NCBI GenBank assembly: GCA_963942565.1
Contig: OZ012691.1
Location: 9,952,557-10,016,556, forward strand
Length of the DNA: 64,000 nt
Reading direction: 5' to 3'
DNA from: Maea johnstoni
Taxonomy: Eukaryota > Annelida > Polychaeta > Spionida > Magelonidae
Shown: positions 1-11,500 of the stretch, in pieces
Numbering within the stretch: position 1 is the stretch's first letter
How the letters are laid out: each line of letters opens with the position of its first letter
The notes under the pieces: generated by a model
The model's input: the letters and a program-made list of their open reading frames with translations, nothing else
Databases searched by the model: none
Told to the model about the DNA's origin: nothing
Made by a program: the position numbers and the translations under genes

Positions 1-480
1 GACAAAAGCAGGGCCAGGAAAATATTTGAAAGAAACATGTTTGTCAATGCGTTCAGGCAAAAGCAGAGCTGGGAAAATATTTGAAAGAAAAGCGATGGTT
101 GATGCATTCGGGCAAAAGCAGAACTTGGAAAATATTTGAAAGAAAAAAACATAGGTCAATGCTTTCTGAGAAAAGCACAGCCAGGAAAATATTTGAAAGA
201 AAAACTTTGGTCCATGCTTCAGACAAAAGCAGAGCAGAGAAAGAATTTGAAAGAAAAACGTTGGTTGATTCATTCGGGCAAAAGTAGAACTTGGAAAATA
301 TTTGAAAGAAAAAAGAATGGTCAATGCTTTTTGACAAAGGCACAGCCAGGAAAATATTTGAAAATGTTGGTCAGTGTTTCAGGCAAAATCACAGGGGGGA
401 ATGATTAGAAAGAAAAGTATAGGTCAATGCTTTCTAATAAAAGCAGAGCAGGGAAGATATTTTCAGGAAAAACCTTGGTC
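1..480. repeat. Tandem array, ~57-60 bp monomer
   Basis: About eight head-to-tail copies of a degenerate monomer with the shared core GGAAAATATTTGAAAGAAA followed by GGTCAATGC-like and CAGGCAAAAGCAGAGC-like blocks. Short open frames on both strands come from the period being close to a multiple of three, not from coding. Single diverged monomers recur near 35995-36060 and, inverted, near 53130-53210, so the array seems to have been amplified from part of a dispersed repeat. Confidence 0.85.
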
Positions 481-1010
481 AGTGATTTCAGGCTAAAGCA
501 TGGTATGACTTACAAGTCTCATTTAAATATTTTGTAAAATCATTCTGAATTCCCTGGCTCTTTCCAAAATATCATATATCCAGACTCAATAAAATTTGGT
601 TTTGACAGTGAGATTTAGACCAACTGTGTGTTCCTCTTTTAATATTGAAAGAAAAAATTCTTGTACAATGTCAACGCTGTTTACTTGTTTAAATCTTATT
701 AAGTCCACAAGATCCTAGGTTGTCTCTAAAAGCTTTTGTGGTGTAAAATAAGATTCTTTTATTTCAACCTTATTTTCAAGATCTTTATATCTGTGGTAGC
801 CTATCTGGTTCTCTAAACATGCTCTAAGTCTGTTTAAATCCATCTATGCCAAAAGGAAAATGGCCTGGCAATGTTAGTTATATGTCCAACCAAGTTATAT
901 TTAGAAAATTATTCAAGGGATAAATGTTTATCTGACCTAGAGCTCGGTCTACATTTGAACTCTCTACAAATTTGATCTTTATACGTGAGTCATTTTCAAT
1001 GTGCCATAGC
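481..1010. other. No gene recognised
   Basis: AT-rich sequence with no exon-like frame, RNA gene or clear repeat structure that I can support. Confidence 0.5.
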
Positions 1011-1018
1011 ATCTAGGG

Positions 1019-1628
1019 TAGGGCTGTACACCGGTACCCGATACCAGCACCGTTAAGAATACCGTCTCGCAAAATAACGGTGCATACTCATTTCAATTTT
1101 TTTATGCTTATCGGTATTTTGCAAAACTCAAACAACTGTCAAACCTCCAAAACAACAAAATAATTTAGTAAGAAGTTGCACTTACAGACTTGTTAACGTG
1201 GAAGGTACGATATAGCGGCGAAGCTAGTACCATCGCCTCTATCGCCGCTGCCATTAGTGTTGTGATTCTTTTTGTTACCGCATAGTGCCGCTGCTGTAGC
1301 GATATACAGCGCCACTACGCAGTAGCGATAAGAATCACAACACTAATGGCAGCGACGATGGTACTAGCTTCGCCGCTATTACGTATCTTCAAGCAAGAAT
1401 ATGTGAATCTACTCAAGTCAACAAGTTTGTCAACCGTAAGTACTACTTTTCAAATACCTGACAGACAATCAATTTGTTTTAGATTTATATCAGGAACTCT
1501 ATGCTAAGTGTGTACTTAGCGTAGTTCAACTTTAATATACCGATAGCAGTACCGATAAAATACCGTATCGTTTCGACGGTACCAGTTATGGTACCGTACC
1601 GCTTCACCCTTAGCGGTATGCAGCCCTA
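1019..1628. mobile_element. hAT-like non-autonomous element, 610 bp, with 8-bp TSD
   Basis: Ends are TAGGGCTGTACACCGGTACC on the left and, reverse-complemented, TAGGGCTGCATACCGCTAAG on the right. The element is flanked by a perfect 8-bp direct repeat ATCTAGGG (1011-1018 and 1629-1636), the hallmark of hAT transposition. The interior (about 1212-1377) holds a second long inverted repeat with arms such as TAGCGGCGAAGCTAGTACC, so the element can fold into a double hairpin. No transposase frame is present, so it depends on an autonomous relative. Confidence 0.88.
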
Positions 1629-1636
1629 ATCTAGGG

Positions 1637-2185
1637 GCACTTACAAGGGAAAATGCAGCCATGAAATCTTAAGTGCTACTATAAAGTTGAGTTGGTGCAA
1701 TTTGGATATCCATTTTATTTTTCCTTAACTGATTCGTGCTTGAGATGTCTTTTAGAATATGTCATTTGGATCTATGATACATTTGACAATAACTTAGGAA
1801 ATAGCAATGATTTTGCAAAATATTTGCAGGAGAGTTGTTCAAAGTGGTCAGATTAACATTTTTCCTTGGCTTTTACAGTTGAGTTTATCTCCTTTCACTA
1901 TTATAAGACCTTAACCCAGCTGGAGTTGACCTTACATTCAAGGTGATATCTCATTGACGAACACATATTTTTGGATGTATAAGATAAAAGATATGTGCAT
2001 ATATTACTCAGCTTACAAGTCACCTTAAGATATTTTCTGAATTGGTATAGCATTCCTTAACCTTTTTAATAATTATCATGGGTCCAGACAGCACTATATA
2101 ATGTCAAGGATTATAGCGAGCATTGAATGGGCTAACAGGGATCCGTCATGGCCTAGTGGTTGCAGGTTCCAGTCTCCACTGCAGG
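1637..2185. other. No gene recognised
   Basis: AT-rich sequence. About 1730-1860 resembles the dispersed family that has TTAACCCATTAA-type ends. No coding signal seen. Confidence 0.4.
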
Positions 2186-2463
2186 GTCTGAGCCAGGATT
2201 TTCATAACAGTGTGTCAAAAATAGGGTTTCAAGGAGACAGGGTGTCCAAACCCCCTCACTGAAAAAAAAATCATCATACTGACCATATACATTGAAAAAT
2301 CAAGTAATTATAATCTTTATTTCTTCGACAAATGTTTTAGTTATCATTTTAGAATTTAACTTTAAATTCTGACCAAAAGATAGGGTGTCTTTTCCCCAAA
2401 AAATAGATATTTTGCACGGACCAGGGTGCCAAAAAGACACCCTGACACCCTGCTGGCTCAGAC
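2186..2463. mobile_element. MITE with GTCTGAGCCAG ends
   Basis: Starts GTCTGAGCCAG and ends CTGGCTCAGAC, a perfect 11-bp terminal inverted repeat. The interior has short inverted GGGTGTC/GACACCC blocks. A second copy of the family lies at 30633-30942 and a fragment near 11695-11760. The target duplication could not be fixed, so the superfamily is unknown. Confidence 0.65.
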
Positions 2464-3175
2464 CTAGCTCCACTGGATCCCCATTAGGGGGTTGGCCTGG
2501 TTGCCTGAGGCATTTCGAAGGGCAGTCTACGGTGCTTCTGCAACGGAAAGTCCCATTGGAACTACTCGTGAAGAGAAGGGCATTTCTGGGGTTCTGTCTC
2601 ATTGTGATAAGGTCTTACATTGTTGGTATTTTCTTATAGATATCATCATCTTAGGAAATTTGCTAGGGAAGAAATGTTGATCATAACACAACTAATGACT
2701 CTCCTATAAACATTTACACTATATTCCCTTCACTATATTCCTTTCAAAAATGTCTTAGAATGTAGACAGTATTTTCCTGAGAAACTCTTTGCATGTAATA
2801 ATTGAGGAAAAACTTACTTGATATATATTCCAACTATGCATTCCACACTCATGTCAAAATTTACTCTATAGGAGATATATCTCTGACTTCACTGAACTGA
2901 AACTTTGCAACTTCCAAACTTAATACATTCTAGTATTGTCTTGAAACTTCCATTATCTATTCATCTTGCATCTGTGCGATATCTGAGAGCTTGTCTACTT
3001 GTTCTGACCTTGACCTTTCTCTGACCTTGAACTAGCTCTCTAAAGGTCGTGACACTTGAAGTTACATATACCTAATAGTCTATAAGAACTCCTGCTATTC
3101 AATCTTGACCCTGTCACTATGAATAGTCCTACATGCACGTGAATATCTTGAAAGTCTTCGCAATACACAATTAGA
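2464..3175. other. No gene recognised
   Basis: AT-rich unique-looking sequence. No exon with flanking splice sites and no structured repeat could be supported. Confidence 0.4.
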
Positions 3176-3470
3176 TAATATTTTGTAGACACCTTTAAAA
3201 GAAATTTGCAATTAGAAAATATACTGTAGACACCTTAAAAAGCAATTTGCAATTAAAAAATATACTGTAAACACCTATAAAGCAATACGCAATAAGAAAA
3301 TATATTGTAGACCCCTTAAAAACAATATGCAATTATAAAGTGTAACATGCACAGCCTATAAAACCAACATGCACGTATAAGATTTATTGTTGACCCCTTT
3401 AAAAGCAATTTGCAATTAGAAAATATAAAGTAGACCCTTATAGAAAAGCACACTTGCAATTGAATCCTGA
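3176..3470. repeat. Degenerate tandem repeat, ~55-57 bp
   Basis: Five to six diverged units, each with CAATTTGCAATTAGAAAATA-like sequence followed by GTAGACACC or GTAGACCCC and a CTTTAAAA-like block. Non-coding. Confidence 0.75.
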
Positions 3471-4106
3471 ATGCCCTTTATTATAGAATATCAACAGATT
3501 TAGATTACTTGAGCACAGCATTAGCCATCTATTTGGAGGTACCTTAATTGTATAGGTTTCTTGAAACAACCACTTTGCAGCCATTGTGTACACGCATTCA
3601 GCTTTAAAAACAATGTGTGAGAAACTTAACCCATTAATACTTAAGATTTCATCTTGATATTGATTGGATCTATCCTACTTTTTGCAATCACTTAGGAATT
3701 GAGAATGATTGTACATAAAATTTAAAGGAGAGTTCCCACCTTGATGCTGTCTATAAGTGTTAGGGTTATGAAGTCATACGGTGGGAATAAGTGAAAAATT
3801 TGATAGATGTAATACTGTTAAAGTCACATGAAATGAATGAAGTGTCAACTAAACTCTACTTCTCTATGAGAGGTATGTTCAGCTTTTAAAGGCTTCTTAA
3901 GTACTATAGTAAATTCCTTGTAGGTTTTGTCAGAAAATCTATTGTTAAACCATGATAGCATTCCTAATCACAAGACAGCATAGGCTTATGTGAATCACAT
4001 TCCTCACACCGATAAATCCTAGAGTATCTAGTATTTAATTATTGCAATAAATGCTTTAGATTTGCTTGTGATTTTAAGTCAGGTGTATAACTTGGAACCC
4101 CACTGT
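3471..4106. other. No gene recognised; dispersed repeat fragment
   Basis: About 3628-3740 carries a fragment starting AACCCATTAATACTTAAG, related to the element at 5918-6137. The rest shows nothing I can name. Confidence 0.4.
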
Positions 4107-4280
<174 letters not shown>

Positions 4281-4288
4281 GTTAATAT

Positions 4289-4758
4289 TAGGGTTGCATA
4301 CCGGTACTCGGGTACCGATAGGAACCGATATTCGTTTCGAAAAGAACCGGTATTTACCCGTTTCGTTGAGAACCGGTACTTAAAGGCACCGTTTCGTTTT
4401 TGAGTACCGCTTCGTTTCAACAGATTAAACAATTTGTTACTGCCAATCATATGCGGCGTTGATGCATTGTGTGCTGATTCCTGCCAAAAGAGTTATAGAC
4501 ACGCTGTCTGGAACAGCATTCGGCGGGAAACATGATACGATGTAACATCCCACGCACGTTTGCAGTGCGTTGTAGCGATCATTTGCTTCGGTTAACGTTA
4601 GCCACACTTGTTAGCGACATGAATGTCGTAAAAAAGCCGATCAGGCCTCGGAGCTCAGAGGTACCGTTTAACTGTTAACGATACCGATACCACTGGTACC
4701 GTTTCGCCAGTACCGGTACCGGTATCGTATCGTTTCGTGTTAACCGTATGCAACCCTA
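4289..4758. mobile_element. hAT-like non-autonomous element, 470 bp, with 8-bp TSD
   Basis: Left end TAGGGTTGCATACCGGTACT; right end reverse-complements to TAGGGTTGCATACGGTTAAC. It is flanked by a perfect 8-bp duplication GTTAATAT (4281-4288 and 4759-4766) and is inserted inside a TA microsatellite. Terminal GGTACCG-rich words match those of the element at 1019-1628, so the two belong to related subfamilies. No transposase is encoded. Confidence 0.88.
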
Positions 4759-4766
4759 GTTAATAT

Positions 4767-5917
4767 ATATATATATATATATATATGTGTATATTTATAT
4801 AATTATATTCATATACATACATACACTAAATGCCTTTTGTGGACAGGTTTTGGTTAAATTGTAGGCCAAATTCAGTTATACGGGAGCCTGGTAGCAATTG
4901 ATCCCTTTCTCCCTGACTTCTATACATAAATGCACCATCACAGTAACATCAGTATTATAGGACTATCGATACATCCTCGATTTAATGAGATATTCATTGC
5001 ACACTATTAAGTTACAGGCGCCTCAACATAATAGTAGTGGCAGTAAGCTAGCAACCCCATTGTAATATAGGAATTCCTGGGTAGTTATATATTCATAGTT
5101 GGCTGATAGCAACACTTCTGTCTAGAAAACGTACTGAACGCATAGTTATCAACACCATGATTCAGTTGATATATTCTAAATACATTTATGATTTAAGTAC
5201 GTTAATAATTTATTTATGTAGTAAAATGCTAATTACCGTTAAGATTTCTGGTAATAAAATATTTATGTTATAACGCAGCATTCAGATATCAAAGTACATG
5301 CTATAGATGTCAGTATTTCCACCAGCTTGGTCAAGAAATCTTACATAAGCCTAGTTTTTAAATCATTTAATTGTAATAGCGCAATGCTTGCTTATATAAT
5401 AATAAGTGCTATCATCAGAAAACAATTTAGAATAGAGTTTTAACCCAAATAGACCTGCAGCCAATAATGCTTGAAAATGTTGGTGCTAAGTCTCTGAAAA
5501 GAGCAAATTTTGAAAACTATTTGAATTAAACATGTTCCTATCTAATATATAGAACTCAACTTATAACTGATATTTAAATATTTTGCTTTAGCACTGTCAG
5601 CTTCATAAATTTCACTAAAGAATAGGAAACTGCCTTCATAATGAGATGTCCAGTTTGCACTTTATTCAACTTTAGACCATTAAGCAGTAACGGTTTAACA
5701 GATCTTGTATGATACTAGTAAATACTTTTTCCCATATGAAATCCTTATTTTGTATTGTATCAAATACTTGTACTTAAATCCCTACTCAACAGCCTCTCAG
5801 CCCCAACCCCCTCCCTGCTGCCTTGGTATTTAATTTGCTTTGTCAGTTTCTGGGACATTCCATGAATAATAAATAAATAATTGTTTCCTTTGTGCATACA
5901 GCTTCTCCATCATCAAT
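4767..5917. other. No gene recognised
   Basis: After a short TA tract this 1.1-kb stretch is AT-rich with stops in all frames. No exon, RNA gene or repeat structure was supported. Confidence 0.4.
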
Positions 5918-6137
5918 TTAACCCATTAACACTTAAAAGTTCCTCCAGAAATTGTCGTCTGGATCGACGATACTTTTGACAATAACTTTTGAATTAACAG
6001 AATATTTGAAGAAGAGTTGTGGGTAATATTCCGATGAACATTTCTCTTTCAAAAATTCTGCCAATTCTGCTTTAGCATGAAAGATTTCATCAAAATTGTC
6101 AGGCTGGTTTTGGCCGCTGTGAGCATTAATGGGTTAA
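5918..6137. mobile_element. MITE with TTAACCCATTAA ends
   Basis: Begins TTAACCCATTAACACTTAA and ends CATTAATGGGTTAA, giving a 12-bp terminal inverted repeat. The interior contains the AATATTTGAA...GAGTTGT block shared with several dispersed fragments (about 1730-1860, 3628-3740, 35955-36180). No coding capacity; target duplication not resolved. Confidence 0.6.
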
Positions 6138-6834
6138 CCCATTCATGCATTCAAGAATTTGAACCTAAACAGCCTGACGACTATTTTGCTGATTTCTTTC
6201 TTATCTGATAGCAGATTCTCCCAAATGAAGAAATATTAATCTAAACTTAGAGAAGAAATTCCTTTCAAATATTTTGTCAAATCATGTTATTACCCAATGA
6301 GTTATCGGACATGTATTTTGATAAGTACCCTCATCATTCACATATGACGATTGTGGAAAATACTATTGACCCATCCAATGCCACACGTACAATCGTACAT
6401 GCATATATATATATGCGGTTGTGGTAACATGACTTCAGAATCATATGCACGCATATATGCGTAGGAGATAATGAAAATCAAATGATCAAGACCAATCTGA
6501 CAGAAAATTAGGCAATTAGCAATAAGAATATTTTGTTTGATTCAAGGTTCATTTTGTTATGTCACATGACTATGGTGGACCAAACTTTTATAAGATTGTT
6601 AAACAAGTCATATACAACTTGGTATTAGATTTTGGCAGATAAATCCCATTACAATTTGGCATCAGATGTTTGTCGGGGAAAATGACAATTTGGACTCACA
6701 AGGGTTAAGCATATCATTGAATGGGTTAATATTAATATGGTTAGATGGTCCTGCAATGACAATGATAGGAAATTAGCCCCTTTAAATCCTGTTCTTAATT
6801 TTGTTGAATTTAAATTAGATTGAACAAAATCTTC
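6138..6834. other. Repeat-like spacer, no gene
   Basis: The stretch starts with CCCATTCATGCATTC and contains TTGAATGGGTTAA at about 6717-6729, so it may be another TTAACCC-ended element of roughly 600 bp. No gene recognised. Confidence 0.35.
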
Positions 6835-6985
6835 TGATGATGGTGGTGGTGGAGATGTTATGGAGGGAGTGATGTTGATGAGGATGACGATGAGGATGAT
6901 AGTGATAATGATAATGATAGTTATGATTATTATGGACATGATGATGATGATGATGATAATGGTGTTAATGATGGTGATTGTGATA
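6835..6985. repeat. Degenerate GAT/GATGGT triplet repeat
   Basis: A run of imperfect GATGAT, GATAAT and GGTGGT triplets. Both strands stay open by composition only. Confidence 0.85.
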
Positions 6986-7038
6986 AGACAATGAAGAAGG
7001 TGATCTAAAGTTGGTGTATATGTGGCATAGGCTGGTGT

Positions 7039-7326
<288 letters not shown>

Positions 7327-7373
7327 ATATTGAACCCTCCCTTCCTTACTTAATCATTTTGTATGTGTTTCAG

Positions 7374-7506
7374 GTGGCGGGGGACTGGCATTGTTCGGTA
7401 CGGGTAACCTCCACACCTGGGCAGAGACAGTACAGGAAGTACCGACCAGGTTTTCCGACACCAGAAAAATCGATCGCAGCAAATTCATGGATGACAGTGC
7501 TTACAG
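7374..7506 (+). CDS. Metallopeptidase gene, first visible exon
   Basis: Acceptor TTTCAG precedes and GTTAGT follows. It encodes [18 protein letters not shown] and on to DDSAY, in the fold just before the zinc site. It starts in phase 1, so at least one exon lies upstream. Confidence 0.82.
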
Positions 7507-8490
7507 GTTAGTCCATCCAAAATAACCACTGGGCAGACGGTGCTGAAAACATTTTGCTAAGCTTTGGTCGTCAAACGGTTCATCAAAATGAATAGTCTAG
7601 TGGTCCGCCAGAAAAATTGAGTCCATATCACTTTGATAACCAAAATGGTAGCCAACAGCCATTTCATAACTGAACATTCATGGTTAATTGTGCTAAATAT
7701 ATGAATTGTGACAGTTATAATCTAATGTAGAAGAAATGTGAAACTGGATGTGATGCTTACTAAATTAATGTGGTCAGAATATTTAGTAGACTTTCTGGGC
7801 AAGTAAACATAGACTTTTACTAGCCCATTCAAATTTTTGGTAGAAACTGACCGTTGGGCTACTGTCTATTTTCACCACTGGGCAGAGAATGTAATTGCAA
7901 AGTTCAATTCCTAAATTGTTCTCTTTTATGGTGTCAGAGCTCCAGGTATATTCTCTAGGGTATATCTAATGGCATGAATGGGTTAACCTTTTAGCCCTTG
8001 TGCTGCTGGTGGCTAATTTGGCCAATACATAATGATGCAAAAAAACTAAAAAATGAGTGAAACCCTGGCATATGGGTACTCATCTGAGAGCTCTCAGCGA
8101 GGGCTTTCCAATGAATACCAACATGGCAGGGTTTAGATGTTTTCCAAAAATCTTTGCATCCTTGTGCTTTGGACGAAAATATCCTCAGCATTGGAAGGCT
8201 TAGCTCTGTAATAATTACCTGGGACATTCGTTACATTTAGTGTAATCAACTTACCTGAGTCAGCTAGGGCCTTTAGCATGACACATGTGGAGATAGGAGT
8301 GATGGTTGTACACGGAAAGGCACTTAAAATCATCCAGTAGGTAACATACATCACACAATATAGGTTTTCCCATATCTATAATGGCCTAAATATAATGGTC
8401 TTGGTGACAGAGCAATCTTGGAATTTCTATGGCCCTGTTTGTATATTTTTCAGTGCTTTTTCTGAAGTGAATTTTGTACTGTTTGTACAA

Positions 8491-8589
<99 letters not shown>

Positions 8590-11500
8590 TCATACACATA
8601 CACACATTTATATTTGATTCTCAAGAGGGTAGATTGACATTATTGGTCATATTTTTCAGGCATTACTACTGGGCTAACTACTCCACTGGCCTGGGTGCCT
8701 CTCTACATGAGCTTGGCCACACGTTTGACCTGGCACACACGCCCACCGGTATCATGTCCAGAGGCTTCGACGATCTCTACAGGGTCTTCAGTGTAAGACA
8801 GGTAGGTATACTGCACAAAAACACATTCAATTAGCCCACAGAAAGAACAAGTGCTGTCAAACTAATACAGTGGAATCCCTCTAGCCAGTTGTAAGTAGTG
8901 GAATTAACTGGAGTACCTGGCGAAAACCACCGCCTAACCCCAAGTCACTGGCAATTTTCTCAAATGTCCCTCATCCAAAGCATACGGACACAAAGATTTT
9001 TGAAAACCATCTAAACCACTCAAAGGATGTATTCATTGGTATCAATTGGATAGCTCTCGCTGAGTACTTTCAGATGAATACTCATGAACCAGGGTTTCAG
9101 TCATTTTCTAAATGTTTTGCATCTTTTTTGAATAGACCCAAATTTCAATGTGGATGATTAACTTTTATGCTGCTGGTGCCTAATTTGACCAATACAAAAA
9201 GGTGCAAAAAACATGAGAATTGACTGAAACCCTTGAACATAGGTCCTTATCTAAAAGTACTCAGCGAGAGCTATATAATGAATATGACAGGGTTTAGATG
9301 ATTTTCAAATATCTTTGTATCCTTTCGCTTTGGACGAGAGTAGCCTCAGTAATGGAAGGGTTAAAATTTTCATATTGATCAAATTTTTCTTATGTCCTAT
9401 TGTTTTTAATTCAAATTTCAATGTTGATTATGGCATTATGGCCACCTTTTTGCCATCAATTAAAATTGATGCATTTTTTACTCTGTGCAGCCTCCGTGCA
9501 GCAGGTCCACCAGTATGAATGGCTCGACCAATGGGAGTCCAGCTCGCCGCCCGCCGAGAGTCAGCAGCCCGAGAGTGAACGGAACGCGCTCGGCGCCGCA
9601 GAAAGACAGCAGCGAATCACCCAGTAAAACATCTCTGGAATCACCAAAGTAAGTAAAACATGACAAACGACGGGGAAACTAATAGGGATTGTCCGATTAA
9701 TCGGACATGCCGATTAATCGCTCATTCAACCTCTGGTTTTGATGATCGATTGCAATTTTATAAGATAGATTATTTTGATTATTTTGAAAAAATTAATTGT
9801 ATCTAGAAATAGCCTATTGATGAATTAAGAGACTCCACTAAAGCCTGAATCAATATCAAGCAGCACTGTATTAAGTAAAACTAAGGGGTTCAAGGGGTAT
9901 TTAAAGAGAGTTAGATTAGCTCCTTTACAAAAATGGAGCCAAGAACCCTTGAACAAGCCAAGACTACCAAAGGAAAACTGCGCATATACAACTTCGATTA
10001 TTAGTCGATCATCGGTCGTTCAGATGGACGTTCAGATATGATTGATCTTGAAAATTGTGACCGATTCCGAACACTAGAAACTAACATTAGAAGGTCACAT
10101 TAGAGGATGATAATAAGGGAACATGCAATAATAGTGGATAACAATGTCATCATACTATTTTGGATTTTATTATAAAATATTCCTACCCTTAAGTTTTTTC
10201 CAACTCCCAATCGACATAAATCATGCATGAAACACACATTTTTTGAAAAAGAAATAATCAAAAATGAATTTTTTACATACAATTTTTCTTTTTTTTTTTT
10301 GGGGGGGGGGGGGGGTGGCCATTACAGGAGACGAACAATTTTTTAGGCTTTAGTACGACAGTCATACACTAAATCCTCAGTACAATCCTCCTACATTCTT
10401 AGTATTAGTATTGAATACCTTTCCCTTATCATCCTTTATACTGCTTGTGGCCAATGTAAAATGATGCAAAAAACCTGGAAAATGATTGAAACCCTGGCAT
10501 ATTGGTACTCATCTGAGAGTACTCAGTGAGAGCTATTCAATGACTACCAACATGACAGAGTTCAGTTGTTTTTCAAAAATCTTTGCGTCCTTGTGCTTTG
10601 GACGAAAGTAGCCTCAGCATTGGAAGGATTAGCATTGGTACTGTATAGAGTACCTGTACCTTCTCCTTATTATCCTTTATATAAAATGTATGTTTATGTA
10701 TCTGTGAACCTGTGATATCCCTCTTGGTGGAGCCCTATCAGTGCTTTTTCGGGCAAATAATGTAGTTGGTGAGCTAGATGTTGTTTGAGGTAGCTTAATG
10801 TTTCTTTGAACCTGTGAGTTAAAATTTCCTCTTGGAGGAGCCCTGTCAGTGCTTTTTTCACGCAAGTAATGTAGTTAGAACAGAATAAGGCAATCATCTT
10901 GCAGAATATATAAAATCAGGACCCCTTTCATCAAGAAGCCGTAAATGGTTTGTCACTTCATGCTGAAGATGTGATTCCTGACTTTCCAATCTTGTCAGCG
11001 TGTGGCCTCAGGAAGTTGACCTGTGGCATATTCCAACTGAATATGGCTCCCAGCTACTTCAACTAACATTTGTATAAAAATGGAAATGTCAAAATTCAGG
11101 TTTACAGTGAAGCACCACATTTGGTTTGTGCACAAATCAGAAGTCATCCTGTAAATGCCAGTTGATACTATACACTCATTGAGTATTTTCTCTTGGAGGA
11201 GCCCTGTCAGTGCTTTTTCACGGAAGTAATGAAGTTAGTGTTGGTGAGCTAGATGTTGTCTGAGGTAGCTTAAAAATCAATTGTATTCATTTTTAGGATC
11301 CCCATAGGTAATTAGTTTTAGTCAGTTGAGTAATTAGGCCTAGCAGGCCAAGTAATTCGAGGAGAGATGAGTGAGGCAACAGCTAATGGTAATGTTAACT
11401 GGAAAGTTATTGCCTCTGTACTACAACCAGCAATAATTGTACTCTTCTTAAGGGTTTTCTTCCGTTTGTTTATTGCTGATTGGCAAATATAAAAAGATGC

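Noticed and set aside
9400-9627. Alternative frame over the Ser/Pro linker exon ([17 protein letters not shown]...)
   Set aside because: It stops inside the exon and does not join the neighbours in phase; the Ser/Pro frame does.
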